From Streptomyces daqingensis (GTDB lineage Bacteria > Actinomycetota > Actinomycetes > Streptomycetales > Streptomycetaceae): DNA of 49,352 bases. The position numbers and the translations under genes are program-made. Shown here in pieces: positions 40,658 to 48,266 of this stretch (positions are counted from its first letter, which is position 1; each line of letters opens with the position of its first letter). The notes under the pieces are model-generated. The model searched no databases and was not told the DNA's origin. It saw only the letters and a program-made list of their open reading frames with translations. The DNA is taken from NCBI RefSeq assembly GCF_014645895.1, contig NZ_BMMP01000029.1, positions 1 to 49,352 of the forward strand, in the 5' to 3' direction.

Positions 40658-41920
40658 GTGGGGCGCCTTGCCCGACGGCTGTGCGCGTACGCCTTCTTCG
40701 AAGACCTGATCCTGCTCTACCCGGTCTACGCGCTGCTCTTCGCCGAGCACGGCCTGTCCACTGGTGAGATCTCCTCCCTGTTCATCATCTGGTCGTGCGT
40801 GACCTTCGTCCTGGAAGTGCCTTCCGGGATGTGGGCCGACCTCTTCTCACGGCGCCTGCTGGTCGTCCTCGCGCCCCTGCTGACCGGTGCCGGTTTCGCA
40901 CTGTGGACGTGGCTGCCCTCGTACCCGGCGTTCGCGTGCGGGTTCCTGCTGTGGGGGGCGGGCGGCTCGCTGTCCTCGGGCTCGCTGCAGGCCCTCGTCT
41001 ACGAGGAGCTGGCCCGCCACGGCGCGACGGCCTCGTACGCCCGGATCATGGGCCGTTCGCAGGCGATGGGCACCACCGCCATGATGGCGGCGACCGCCCT
41101 GGCCGGACCGGTACTCGGCGCGGGCGGCTACGAGGCCGTCGGGGCGGCGAGCGTCGTGGTGTGCCTGATCGGCGCGGCCGTGGGCCTCACCCTGCCCGAG
41201 CCGCGGCGCGGCAGCGCGCGCGGAGCCCGCCCGGACGACGGCGAGCGGAATGCGGGCGGTACGCCGGAGCGCGGGTTCGGCGCCGTACTCCGCGCCGGAG
41301 CCGCCGAACTGCGCGGCTCGCGCGCCGCTCTGCGCGCCGTGCTGCTGAGCTCAGCCGTCACCGGTGCGCTGATGATCGACGAGTACGTGCCGCTCCTCGT
41401 GGGGTCGATGGACGTCGCCGCGTCGACGGTGCCCACGCTGATGCTGCTCGTCTCGGCGGGTGTGGCGGTGGGCGGCTGGTGCGCGGGCCGCGGTACGCCA
41501 CGGCTCCTGGGACCCGCGCTGGGCGTGGCGGCCCTGGCGCTGGCGGCGGGCTCGGTGAGCGGTCCCGCCGGAACGCCGCTGCTGGCCCTGGCGTTCGGGA
41601 TCTTCCAATGGGCGATGGTCACCTGCGACGCGCTGCTCCAGGACCGGGTGACCGACCGGGCACGCGCGACGGTCGCCTCCGTGGCGGGCTTCGGCGCCGA
41701 AGTGTTCTCGGTGCTGCTGTGCGCCGCCTACGGCCTGGGCTCCGCCCGGTGGGGGCACAGCACGCTGTTCGTGCTCGCCGCGGTCCCGTACCTGCTGATC
41801 GCGCTCGCACTGCTGCGGCACGGCCGGAGACCACCGGCCCCGGGGGGCGCGCCCGACGAAGGGGAGGACGAGAACGAGGACGAGGGCGAGGACGAGGGGC
41901 AGCGGGGCGCCCGGCGGTGA
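40658..41920 (+). CDS. MFS transporter (12-TM type)
   Basis: The product is 420 aa. Helices start at once (YAFFEDLILLYPVYALLFAEHG), and the motif A region reads LEVPSGMWADLFSRR. Other helices include LVVLAPLLTGAGFALWTWL, AVGAASVVVCLIGAAVGLTL and LLALAFGIFQWAMV. The C-terminus is strongly acidic (GEDENEDEGEDEG). Similar actinobacterial proteins are unassigned efflux MFS proteins. The GTG at 40658 gives the family-like start, but no ribosome site precedes it. The nearest good start signal is the leaderless ATG at 40577, which is blocked by an in-frame TGA after 5 codons. Expression may therefore depend on reinitiation. Confidence 0.85.
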   Translation: MGRLARRLCAYAFFEDLILLYPVYALLFAEHGLSTGEISSLFIIWSCVTFVLEVPSGMWADLFSRRLLVVLAPLLTGAGFALWTWLPSYPAFACGFLLWGAGGSLSSGSLQALVYEELARHGATASYARIMGRSQAMGTTAMMAATALAGPVLGAGGYEAVGAASVVVCLIGAAVGLTLPEPRRGSARGARPDDGERNAGGTPERGFGAVLRAGAAELRGSRAALRAVLLSSAVTGALMIDEYVPLLVGSMDVAASTVPTLMLLVSAGVAVGGWCAGRGTPRLLGPALGVAALALAAGSVSGPAGTPLLALAFGIFQWAMVTCDALLQDRVTDRARATVASVAGFGAEVFSVLLCAAYGLGSARWGHSTLFVLAAVPYLLIALALLRHGRRPPAPGGAPDEGEDENEDEGEDEGQRGARR

Positions 41921-42000
41921 CGTCCGCCGGCGGCGTGGGACGGCGACGTCCGAAATCCGCGAGTGGCGGACCCTGCGGCCGGAGCAGACTGGATGCCGTG

Positions 42001-43527
42001 ATGACGGACGAGAGCAGGTACGAGGCCGTACGCAGCCGTGACGCCCGCTTCGACGGGGTCTTCTTCCTGGGCGTGCGCACGACCGGCATCTACTGCCGCC
42101 CGAGCTGCCCAGCGGTCACTCCGAAGCGGGAGAACGTGCGCTACTACCCCTCGGCGGCAGCGGCCCAGGGGGGCGGGTTCCGCGCCTGCCGCCGCTGCCG
42201 TCCGGACGCCGTGCCGGGCTCCGCCGAGTGGAACGTGCGCGCGGACCTGGTCGGGCGGGCGATGCGCATGATCGGGGACGGCGTCGTGGACCGCGAGGGC
42301 GTCTCGGGGCTCGCCCGCAGGCTCGGGTACAGCCCCCGCCAGGTGCAGCGGCAGCTGACCGCCGAGCTGGGCGCCGGCCCCGTGGCCCTCGCACGCGCCC
42401 AGCGGGCGCACACCGCGAGGGTGCTGCTGCAGACGACGTCCCTGACGGTCACGGACATCGCGTTCGCCGCCGGGTTCGCGAGCGTCCGGCAGTTCAACGA
42501 CACGATGCGTGAGATCTACGCACGTACGCCGGGGCAGCTGCGCAGCGCGGCACCGCGCGGCGGGCACGGCCGGCAGCCGGCGGAGGAGGGCGCGGGCCGT
42601 CCCGCCACCACGGGCGTCGCCCTGCGGCTGGCGTACAGGGGGCCGTACGCGGCGCGGGAGGTCTTCGACTTTCTGGAGCGCCGCGCCATCGGGGGAGTCG
42701 AGGAGACTTCAGGCGCTGCCGGGTCCCGCACGTACCGGCGGACGCTGCTGCTGCCGTGCGGCACGGGCATCGTCGAAGTGGACGAACACCACGCCGGAGA
42801 CCGCCCGTCGGGGCGGGAGCCGGGCGCGCCGGGGGAGACGAGCGGATGGCTCGACTGCCGGCTCCACCTGGCCGATCTCCGTGACCTGACGACGGCGGTG
42901 CAGCGCGTGCGGCGGCTCTTCGACCTGGACGCCGATCCCCTTGCGGTGGCCGAACGGCTCGGCGCGGACGAGGTGCTGGGCGAGCTCGTCGCGCGGCGCC
43001 CCGGTCTGCGGGCCCCCGGCACGGCCGACCCGCACGAGCTGGCCGTCCGCGCCGTCCTCGGCCAGCAGATCACGGTCGCGGCGGCGCGCACCCTCGCCGG
43101 ACGGCTCGTCGCCGCGTACGGGAAGCCGCTGCCCTCGCCGGACGGAGCTCTCACCCACCTCTTCCCCGAGGCGGACTCGCTCGCGGAGGCACCGCTGAGC
43201 GAGCTGGGCATGCCGGAGCGCCGCCGGGCCACGATCCGTACGGTCGCCGCGGCGCTCGCCGACGGCACCGTCTCCCTGCACGCGGGCGCGGACCGCGACG
43301 AGGCGGAGCGGTCGCTGCTCGCCCTGCCCGGCATCGGGCCGTGGAGCGCGGGCTACATGCGCATGCGGGCGCTGGGCGACCCGGACGTCTTCCTGCCGGG
43401 TGACGTGGGAGTGCGGAACGGACTCGCCTTCTGCGGCGCCGACGCGGCCCTGTCCGGGCAGTGGCGGCCGTGGCGCTCCTACGCCCTGCACCACCTGTGG
43501 CAGCTCGCCGCGAGCGGCGGGCGCTGA
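42001..43527 (+). CDS. Ada-AlkA fusion: methyl-phosphotriester-sensing AraC regulator with 3-methyladenine glycosylase
   Basis: The product is 508 aa. The N-terminal Ada zinc domain has C32 and C36 (YCRPSC) and C63 and C66 (CRRC). In E. coli Ada the first of these accepts the methyl group from DNA phosphotriesters. An AraC-type HTH follows (about 75-180: SGLARRLGYSPRQVQRQLTAELG, TVTDIAFAAGFASVRQFNDTM). The rest is AlkA: an N-terminal domain, then the HhH-GPD glycosylase with LPGIGPWSAGYMRM and catalytic D468 in FLPGDVGVRNG. There is no O6-methylguanine methyltransferase domain. It is thus sensor, regulator and repair enzyme in one. CAGACT at 41985-41990 stands 7 nt before a GTG at 41998, so leaderless translation may begin one codon earlier than the ATG used here. 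Confidence 0.94.
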   Translation: MTDESRYEAVRSRDARFDGVFFLGVRTTGIYCRPSCPAVTPKRENVRYYPSAAAAQGGGFRACRRCRPDAVPGSAEWNVRADLVGRAMRMIGDGVVDREGVSGLARRLGYSPRQVQRQLTAELGAGPVALARAQRAHTARVLLQTTSLTVTDIAFAAGFASVRQFNDTMREIYARTPGQLRSAAPRGGHGRQPAEEGAGRPATTGVALRLAYRGPYAAREVFDFLERRAIGGVEETSGAAGSRTYRRTLLLPCGTGIVEVDEHHAGDRPSGREPGAPGETSGWLDCRLHLADLRDLTTAVQRVRRLFDLDADPLAVAERLGADEVLGELVARRPGLRAPGTADPHELAVRAVLGQQITVAAARTLAGRLVAAYGKPLPSPDGALTHLFPEADSLAEAPLSELGMPERRRATIRTVAAALADGTVSLHAGADRDEAERSLLALPGIGPWSAGYMRMRALGDPDVFLPGDVGVRNGLAFCGADAALSGQWRPWRSYALHHLWQLAASGGR

Positions 43528-43567
43528 GCGCCGGGGGCCGCCGGGCGGGACGTGCGCTCACACCCCG

Positions 43568-43957
43568 TCAGACCTCGTCGAGTCCCCAGCTGTGCACCCA
43601 GCGGGGGTGGACGCGGATCAGCTCGTCGCTCAGACCGGGCGCCAGGTCGTGCGGCCCCGTCAGCAGCTCCGCCTCTCCCCGGATCTCGACCCCGCGCACC
43701 GTCCACGGGTCTGTGCTCACGACGTCGTCGACCACGAGCGCGAGCCGCGGCTCGGCCAGCAGGTTGCGCCAGCGCCGGGTCTGAGCGAGGGCGACACCGC
43801 CGGAGAGGACCGTCCCGTCGTTCTGCAGGAAGTACCCCACGGGGTTCACCTGCGGCTGGCCCGAGGGGTCGACCGTGGCCATGCGGCACAGCCGCCGGCC
43901 GGCGAGATAGGCGCGTTCGGCCTCGCCGAGGGACCGGCCGCGTGGTGAAGCGCTCAT
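43568..43957 (-). CDS. PPOX-class F420-dependent oxidoreductase family protein
   Basis: The product is 129 aa and full length. It is a split-barrel flavin/F420-binding fold: YLAGRRLCRMATVDPSGQPQVNPVGYFLQNDGTVL and LLAEPRLALVVDDV, with the C-terminal HPRWVHSWGLDE typical of the subgroup. Its substrate is unknown. The ATG at 43957 was chosen because the longer frame upstream (to 44116) lacks family features. It converges with the Ada-AlkA gene (40 bp between stops). Confidence 0.88.
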   Translation of the reverse strand: MSASPRGRSLGEAERAYLAGRRLCRMATVDPSGQPQVNPVGYFLQNDGTVLSGGVALAQTRRWRNLLAEPRLALVVDDVVSTDPWTVRGVEIRGEAELLTGPHDLAPGLSDELIRVHPRWVHSWGLDEV

Positions 43958-44083
43958 GACGGAAGGCTCACACGCCGGGGACGCGCACGCACCGGGCGCC
44001 GGTCCGACCGGGCGGCCGGTGCGGGGCCGGGACTGCCGCCCGGGGAGGTCTTCCCCGCCGCGAGTGCGGGCAACAATATGAGC

Positions 44084-45430
44084 ATGACTCAGCAGGGGAG
44101 GCCTCGCGGACCGCACTCGGGCCGGCAGGACGACTGGTGGAGCCAGTTGTACGACCCGGGGTCACCGGACACCGGCCGCAGCGGCGCGGGCGACACCCTC
44201 GACGACCGCTACGCGTCCGTGCGGCGCACGATGGGCCCCGCCACGGCACCACCCGCCTCGCCGCCGCCCGCCGCACCACCCGCCTCGCCGCCGCCCGCCA
44301 CGGAGCAGGAGCCGCCCGCGCAGCCGCCCGCCACGACGCCCGCGTCGGACGGGCCCGAGCCCGCCGGCCCTGGGCCCGTGGCGTCCGAGCCCGCCGGGCC
44401 GGAGGCCGTGACGCCGGACGTCCCCCGGAGCCCCGCGCACGTCGGAGAACGGCCGCCGACGTACGAAGCGGAGCCCGCGACCTTCCCCGCCGCCGACCCC
44501 GCCGCCCTGTCCGAACTCGTCCCCGACACGGTGCTGGACGGGGCGCACTACGGCGGACTCACCCTGCGTGCCGCGTCGTTGCGCGGTGACTCCGCCCGCC
44601 ACCGCGGCGCGCTGCGGCGCGACGCCCTGCTGACCGCGCGGTTCGGTTCGGGGGAGTCCGCCCTGCTGCTGGTCGCCGTCGCGGCGGGCGGCCGGGCGGC
44701 GACGGGCGGGCACAGAGCGGCACGCGAGATCTGCCACTCGATGGGAGAGGTGGCGGGACGCAGCCACGCACGCCTGGCCGAGGACATACGCGCCGACCGG
44801 CGCGATGCGCTCAAGCCCGGCCTGCAGCGGCTGACGGAGCGCTGCTACGGCAAGCTGCGCGCGCAGGCGGCGGCGCTGGGCGTCCAGCCGGAGGAGTACA
44901 CCGCCGACCTGCGCTGCCTGCTGCTGTCGGCCGACCCGCGCTGCCGTACACGGGTCTTCTTCGGCTGGGGGGACGCGGGACTCTTCCGGCTGCGCTCCGG
45001 GTCCTGGCGCGACCTGGAGACCGGCCCGGGCGGCTCCGCCCTGCACCCCGGTGAATCCGAGGCGAACGGCTCCGGGCAGGAGCCGGCCGCCTCCTCCGCC
45101 GGGCTCCTCGACCCCTCGGAACTCGCCGACCTGGCCGCGCTGAGCGTCCCCTCCACGCAGCGCGTGCCCGTGCCGCCGCCCGCTCCCCGCCAGGACCCCG
45201 ACGCGTTCCGGTTCCGCGCCACGGAGGCGCAGCCGGGTGATGTCCTGCTGCTGTGCAGCCAGGGGCTCGCGGCTCCGCTGCGGGGTGAGCCCGCCTTCGC
45301 CCGGCAGCTGGCCGGTGCGTGGACGGACAATCCCGAACCGCCGGGCCTGGCGGCGTTCCTGGCGGACGTCCAGCTCCGGGTACGGGGTTACGCGGACGAC
45401 CGCACGGCCGTCGCCGTCTGGGAAGGCTGA
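44084..45430 (+). CDS. PP2C-like protein with a degraded metal site (probable pseudophosphatase)
   Basis: The product is about 448 aa. A Pro/Ala-rich disordered N-terminus (1-145, with the tandem repeat APPASPPPA) precedes a PP2C-like domain. Recognisable parts are RHRGALRRDALLTARFGSGESALLLVAVAAGG, the end RVRGYADDRTAVAVWEG, and PGDVLLLCSQGL. In active PP2C enzymes the segment after VAV is A-D-G-x-G, and the Asp binds metal. Here it is A201 (VAVAAGG), and the usual early R-D-N-Q-D pattern is also weak, while the C-terminal DD pair is kept. I infer loss of catalysis and a binding or regulatory role. AACAAT (44072-44077) is 6 nt before the ATG at 44084; an ATG at 44078 adds 2 residues. Confidence 0.75.
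   Translation: MTQQGRPRGPHSGRQDDWWSQLYDPGSPDTGRSGAGDTLDDRYASVRRTMGPATAPPASPPPAAPPASPPPATEQEPPAQPPATTPASDGPEPAGPGPVASEPAGPEAVTPDVPRSPAHVGERPPTYEAEPATFPAADPAALSELVPDTVLDGAHYGGLTLRAASLRGDSARHRGALRRDALLTARFGSGESALLLVAVAAGGRAATGGHRAAREICHSMGEVAGRSHARLAEDIRADRRDALKPGLQRLTERCYGKLRAQAAALGVQPEEYTADLRCLLLSADPRCRTRVFFGWGDAGLFRLRSGSWRDLETGPGGSALHPGESEANGSGQEPAASSAGLLDPSELADLAALSVPSTQRVPVPPPAPRQDPDAFRFRATEAQPGDVLLLCSQGLAAPLRGEPAFARQLAGAWTDNPEPPGLAAFLADVQLRVRGYADDRTAVAVWEG
44246..44299 (+). repeat. Perfect 27-bp tandem duplication inside the PP2C-like gene
   Basis: Positions 44246-44272 and 44273-44299 are identical, each encoding APPASPPPA within the disordered N-terminus. The unit is in frame, so the duplication only lengthens the Pro/Ala linker. 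Confidence 0.9.
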
Positions 45431-45592
45431 CCGGGCGCCGGCCGGTACGAGGACGGCCCGGAAATGCGGCTTCCTGACGATGAGACAGGTTCACCCGATC
45501 TGTCCGTGTCCGTCCACGCATGCGAATTACGCGCGCTCAATACTGCTCGGGTGAGCCGGCGTCCAGCCGGCCGTCGAGGAGAGGAGACGCGT

Positions 45593-45955
45593 ATGAAGAT
45601 GAACCGTGCGATCAGCGCAGGCGTGCTGGCCCTGGGGCTGCTGGCCGGCGGCGGATGGTCCGCGCAGGCGGACTCGGCGAGCGCGCAGAAGCCCGCCGGG
45701 GGCGCGAAGATCCCGGGCTACGAGGTCGTCAGGCTGGAGAACCAGAACGTTCCCAACTTCCAGCGCCGCGTCGCCCGCTGCCCGAAGGGCAAGAAGGTCA
45801 TCGGCGGCGGCGCCGAGGCGCGCGGCAACGAGGCGATCCTGGTCGGCAGCTTCCCCACCGACGACAACCGCGGCTGGATCGGCCTGGGCAGGCAGCCCGG
45901 CAGCCCCACCGTCGGCATCAGCGTGTTCGCGATCTGCGCCTACACCGGCCGCTGA
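45593..45955 (+). CDS. Small secreted protein with one predicted disulfide
   Basis: The product is 120 aa. A signal peptide is evident: KMNR, a hydrophobic AISAGVLALGLLAGG, and cleavage near WSAQADSA at about residue 27. The mature part of about 93 residues has two cysteines, C63 (RRVARCPKGKKVIGGGAEA) and C115 (GISVFAICAYTGR), which probably pair. The pattern C-P-x-G-K-x-x-x-GGG near a beta-rich core recurs in many secreted actinobacterial proteins of unknown function. The ribosome site gaggagaggag is strong, which suits abundant export. Between 45431 and 45592 the promoter probably lies in the A/T-richer stretch gaattacgcgcgctcaatact (about 45522-45542). Confidence 0.82.
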   Translation: MKMNRAISAGVLALGLLAGGGWSAQADSASAQKPAGGAKIPGYEVVRLENQNVPNFQRRVARCPKGKKVIGGGAEARGNEAILVGSFPTDDNRGWIGLGRQPGSPTVGISVFAICAYTGR

Positions 45956-46010
45956 GCCGCGTCCCCGGCCTGAACGCGTAGACCCCGCACCGGCCTGAAA
46001 ACAGACGGAC

Positions 46011-46049
46011 ACCGGCCCGGCCCGCCCCCAGGGGGCAGGCCGGGCCGGT
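46011..46049. terminator. Bidirectional terminator between convergent genes
   Basis: accggcccggcc (46011-46022) pairs perfectly with ggccgggccggt (46038-46049), and the interior gcccccagggggc can extend the stem. It lies between the secreted-protein gene and the DUF2637 gene. Confidence 0.85.
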
Positions 46050-46084
46050 TCCGTTCTCCGGGCGGCCGGCGTCAGCCGGGCCGG

Positions 46085-47107
46085 TCACCCGAACTGCCGC
46101 TCGATCTGGGAGAGTTTCTCCTCCAGCGAGTCGAGCCGCGGGCTCGCCGCGCCGACGGATCCGTCCAGATCGCCGACGCCGCCGCCCATTCCGCTCGCGG
46201 GTCGCGAACGCAACGGCAGCATCCCCGTACCGGCCTCGCCCACTGCCTGGGCCGGGACGGCCGCAGCGGGCGCCGGAGCGTCCGTGTCGGGGTGTTCCCG
46301 GCCGCGTCCCCGCCGCCGGTGCTGGCGGTTCAGCGCCTTGACGCGGGCCCGGTCGAGCTTCTCCTGCTCGCGCCGGCGGAGACGTTCCTGCTCCTGCCGG
46401 CGGCGCTCGTCCCGGACCTCTTCCACCGCCTCGTCGAGCGTCCGTACGCCCTCGAGCAGCATCAGGGACCAGGCGCGGAAGGTCTCGCGCGGTGCCCGGA
46501 GCCAGCGCACCACGCGGATCTGCGGCAACGGCCTCGGGACGAGGCCCTGTTCGCGAAGGGCGGCCCGCCGTGTCTGCTTGAGCGCCCGGTCGAAGAGGAT
46601 CGCCGCGGAGAGCGACATGCCGGCGAAGAACTCCGGCGCCCCGGCATGGCCGTCGCCCCGCGGCGCGTGCACCCAGTTGAACCACGCGGCGGCCCCCGCG
46701 AACGCCCAGACGAGCAGCCGCGACCCGAGGGACGCGTCCCCGTGGCTGGCCTCGCGCACCGCGATGACGGCCGAGAACATCGCCGCTCCGTCAAGCCCGA
46801 AGGGGACCAGGTACTCCCATCCGCCGGAGAGGCGCAGGTTCTGCCTTCCGAAGCCGACGAGGCCGTGGAAGGAGAGCGCCGCGGCGACCGCCGCGCAGCA
46901 GAACAGGAGCAGGTACGCGGCGGTGGCGTACAGGGTCTCCTTGCGTCTGCGCCGCTGCTCCATCTGCTCCCAGGAGTCCGCGTGTTCGTCGCCGCCCTTC
47001 CCTCCGGCGGCCCGTGTCCGTGCGATCACCACCGCCGCCGCGAGGGCGCCGGCGAGCAGCACGGCGCTCGCCACCACCCAGCTCAGCGGTATGTCCGTCA
47101 CTCTCAT
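46085..47107 (-). CDS. DUF2637 membrane protein
   Basis: The product is 340 aa. A first helix lies near the N-terminus (WVVASAVLLAGALAAAVVIA). Three further helices follow a basic segment: ATAAYLLLFCCAAVAAALSF, YLVPFGLDGAAMFSAVIAV and LLVWAFAGAAAWFNWVHAP. The C-terminal 150 residues are charged and coiled-coil-like (DERRRQEQERLRRREQEKLDRARV), ending in LEEKLSQIERQFG. DUF2637 proteins resemble the Spd proteins of Streptomyces plasmid spreading but also occur as stable chromosomal genes. No other conjugation gene is nearby. Residues before the ATG at 47107 in this frame have no membrane or family character. Confidence 0.85.
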   Translation of the reverse strand: MRVTDIPLSWVVASAVLLAGALAAAVVIARTRAAGGKGGDEHADSWEQMEQRRRRKETLYATAAYLLLFCCAAVAAALSFHGLVGFGRQNLRLSGGWEYLVPFGLDGAAMFSAVIAVREASHGDASLGSRLLVWAFAGAAAWFNWVHAPRGDGHAGAPEFFAGMSLSAAILFDRALKQTRRAALREQGLVPRPLPQIRVVRWLRAPRETFRAWSLMLLEGVRTLDEAVEEVRDERRRQEQERLRRREQEKLDRARVKALNRQHRRRGRGREHPDTDAPAPAAAVPAQAVGEAGTGMLPLRSRPASGMGGGVGDLDGSVGAASPRLDSLEEKLSQIERQFG

Positions 47108-47289
47108 CGGTCTGCCCCTTGCCGCCCGGAGCGGGCAGGCCGGTGGCCCGCCGGCGCCGTGCTCGCCTCGGCTGCTGCGTTGTCGCGGAGCATCCTGGCG
47201 CAGCGGAGGCCGCAAGAAGGTGAATTCGGTACAACTGGCCGCCAACGGGGGGCAGTCCGCATCGACGGGGGCGTTGTGTGTCGAACTGC

Positions 47290-48150
47290 TCAGCGATCGG
47301 GGGACAGGCGCGCGACCCGTTCCGCGTCGCACGTGCGGGGGCACGTCACGCAGGTGTCCTCCGGGCGCAGCGTGTAGTAGAGGCAGCAGCTCGCCCGGTC
47401 CCGGGTGGTGAGCAACTCGCCCTTCTTGCCGGTGAGTCGACGGAAACCGGCGCCCTGCGCGTACGGAGTGGTGCCGCCGGGGAGAAGCGCACCCGCCTCG
47501 CGCATCGCGCGCTCCTCCTCGCCGAGCAGGTGCCCGAGATACCAGAGCCCCTCGGTGATCTCGTCGGTCGCCATGCCCCACAGCGCCCTGCTGCCGCGCC
47601 GCACCCTGGAGCGGAACGCCTCCAGTACGGGGGTCAGGTGCTCCGCGACGGCCGCGCGCACCTCGGCGCGCAGCGCCTCCTCGTCCGCCACGACGCGGGC
47701 GCCGGGCTCGTGCGCGGCGGGATCGCCCGGCAGGCAGGCGAACTCTTCGATACGGACGGAGAGTTCACCGAGCGTCCGCTGGAAGGAGACGGCTTCGACG
47801 GGGATCCGCGGCACCCGCCGGTGCAGGAACCAGGGCATCGTGACGAGAAGGCAGACGGGCCACGCGTAGCGGTGCAGAGCGAAGCTCGCGACGACGTCGG
47901 GGCGGGGCTCCTGCCCGTAGTCCCGCCGCGCCTGCTCCGCGTCCCAGGAGAGGAAGTTCTCGAAAGTCGCGCCGCCTTCGGCCAGACGGGCGGCCCGCAC
48001 CCAGCCGGCACCGGATGCCGGGGTCCCTCCCCGGGGCACCTCTCGTACGCGCAGGGCGGGAAACACCTCGGTCAGGCGCGCGTAGGCCGCGGTGAGCGGC
48101 GAGGCGAGGGACGGCTCGGACGGGGCGGGGGCGACAGCGTGCAGGGTCAT
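47290..48150 (-). CDS. FhuF-like (2Fe-2S) ferric siderophore reductase
   Basis: The product is 286 aa. The C-terminal motif CC-x10-C-x2-C (RASCCLYYTLRPEDTCVTC) is the unusual 2Fe-2S ligand set of the FhuF family. Before it lie YAWPVCLLVTMPWFLHRRVPRI and an FFRS-like region typical of the same group. It should reduce ferric siderophores in the cytoplasm to release iron. An iron box lies 29-47 bp upstream of the ATG (48179-48197), consistent with repression by DmdR/IdeR when iron is plentiful. No siderophore biosynthesis or uptake gene adjoins it. Confidence 0.88.
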   Translation of the reverse strand: MTLHAVAPAPSEPSLASPLTAAYARLTEVFPALRVREVPRGGTPASGAGWVRAARLAEGGATFENFLSWDAEQARRDYGQEPRPDVVASFALHRYAWPVCLLVTMPWFLHRRVPRIPVEAVSFQRTLGELSVRIEEFACLPGDPAAHEPGARVVADEEALRAEVRAAVAEHLTPVLEAFRSRVRRGSRALWGMATDEITEGLWYLGHLLGEEERAMREAGALLPGGTTPYAQGAGFRRLTGKKGELLTTRDRASCCLYYTLRPEDTCVTCPRTCDAERVARLSPDR

Positions 48151-48178
48151 GGGCGGACCACCGAATCGAAGATCACCG

Positions 48179-48197
48179 GCAGGTTAGCCTTACCTTA
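48179..48197 (-). promoter_or_regulatory. Iron box (DmdR/IdeR operator)
   Basis: gcaggttagccttacctta matches the 19-bp actinobacterial iron-box consensus TTAGGTTAGGCTAACCTAA at 14 positions, including AGGTTAG and ACCT. It lies 28 bp upstream of the FhuF-like start. It is 69 bp upstream of the divergent GntR gene, which could share the control. Confidence 0.8.
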
Positions 48198-48266
48198 TCC
48201 GATGCCGCGGAGGTTTGATCTCGCGCCGGGTCCGCCTATGGTGCACAGCGAGACCTGGAGGGGCAG

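Noticed and set aside
46085..47107. DUF2637 gene as evidence for an integrated conjugative plasmid
   Set aside because: DUF2637 genes are common on Streptomyces chromosomes, and no integrase, att site, tra gene or tRNA target is nearby.
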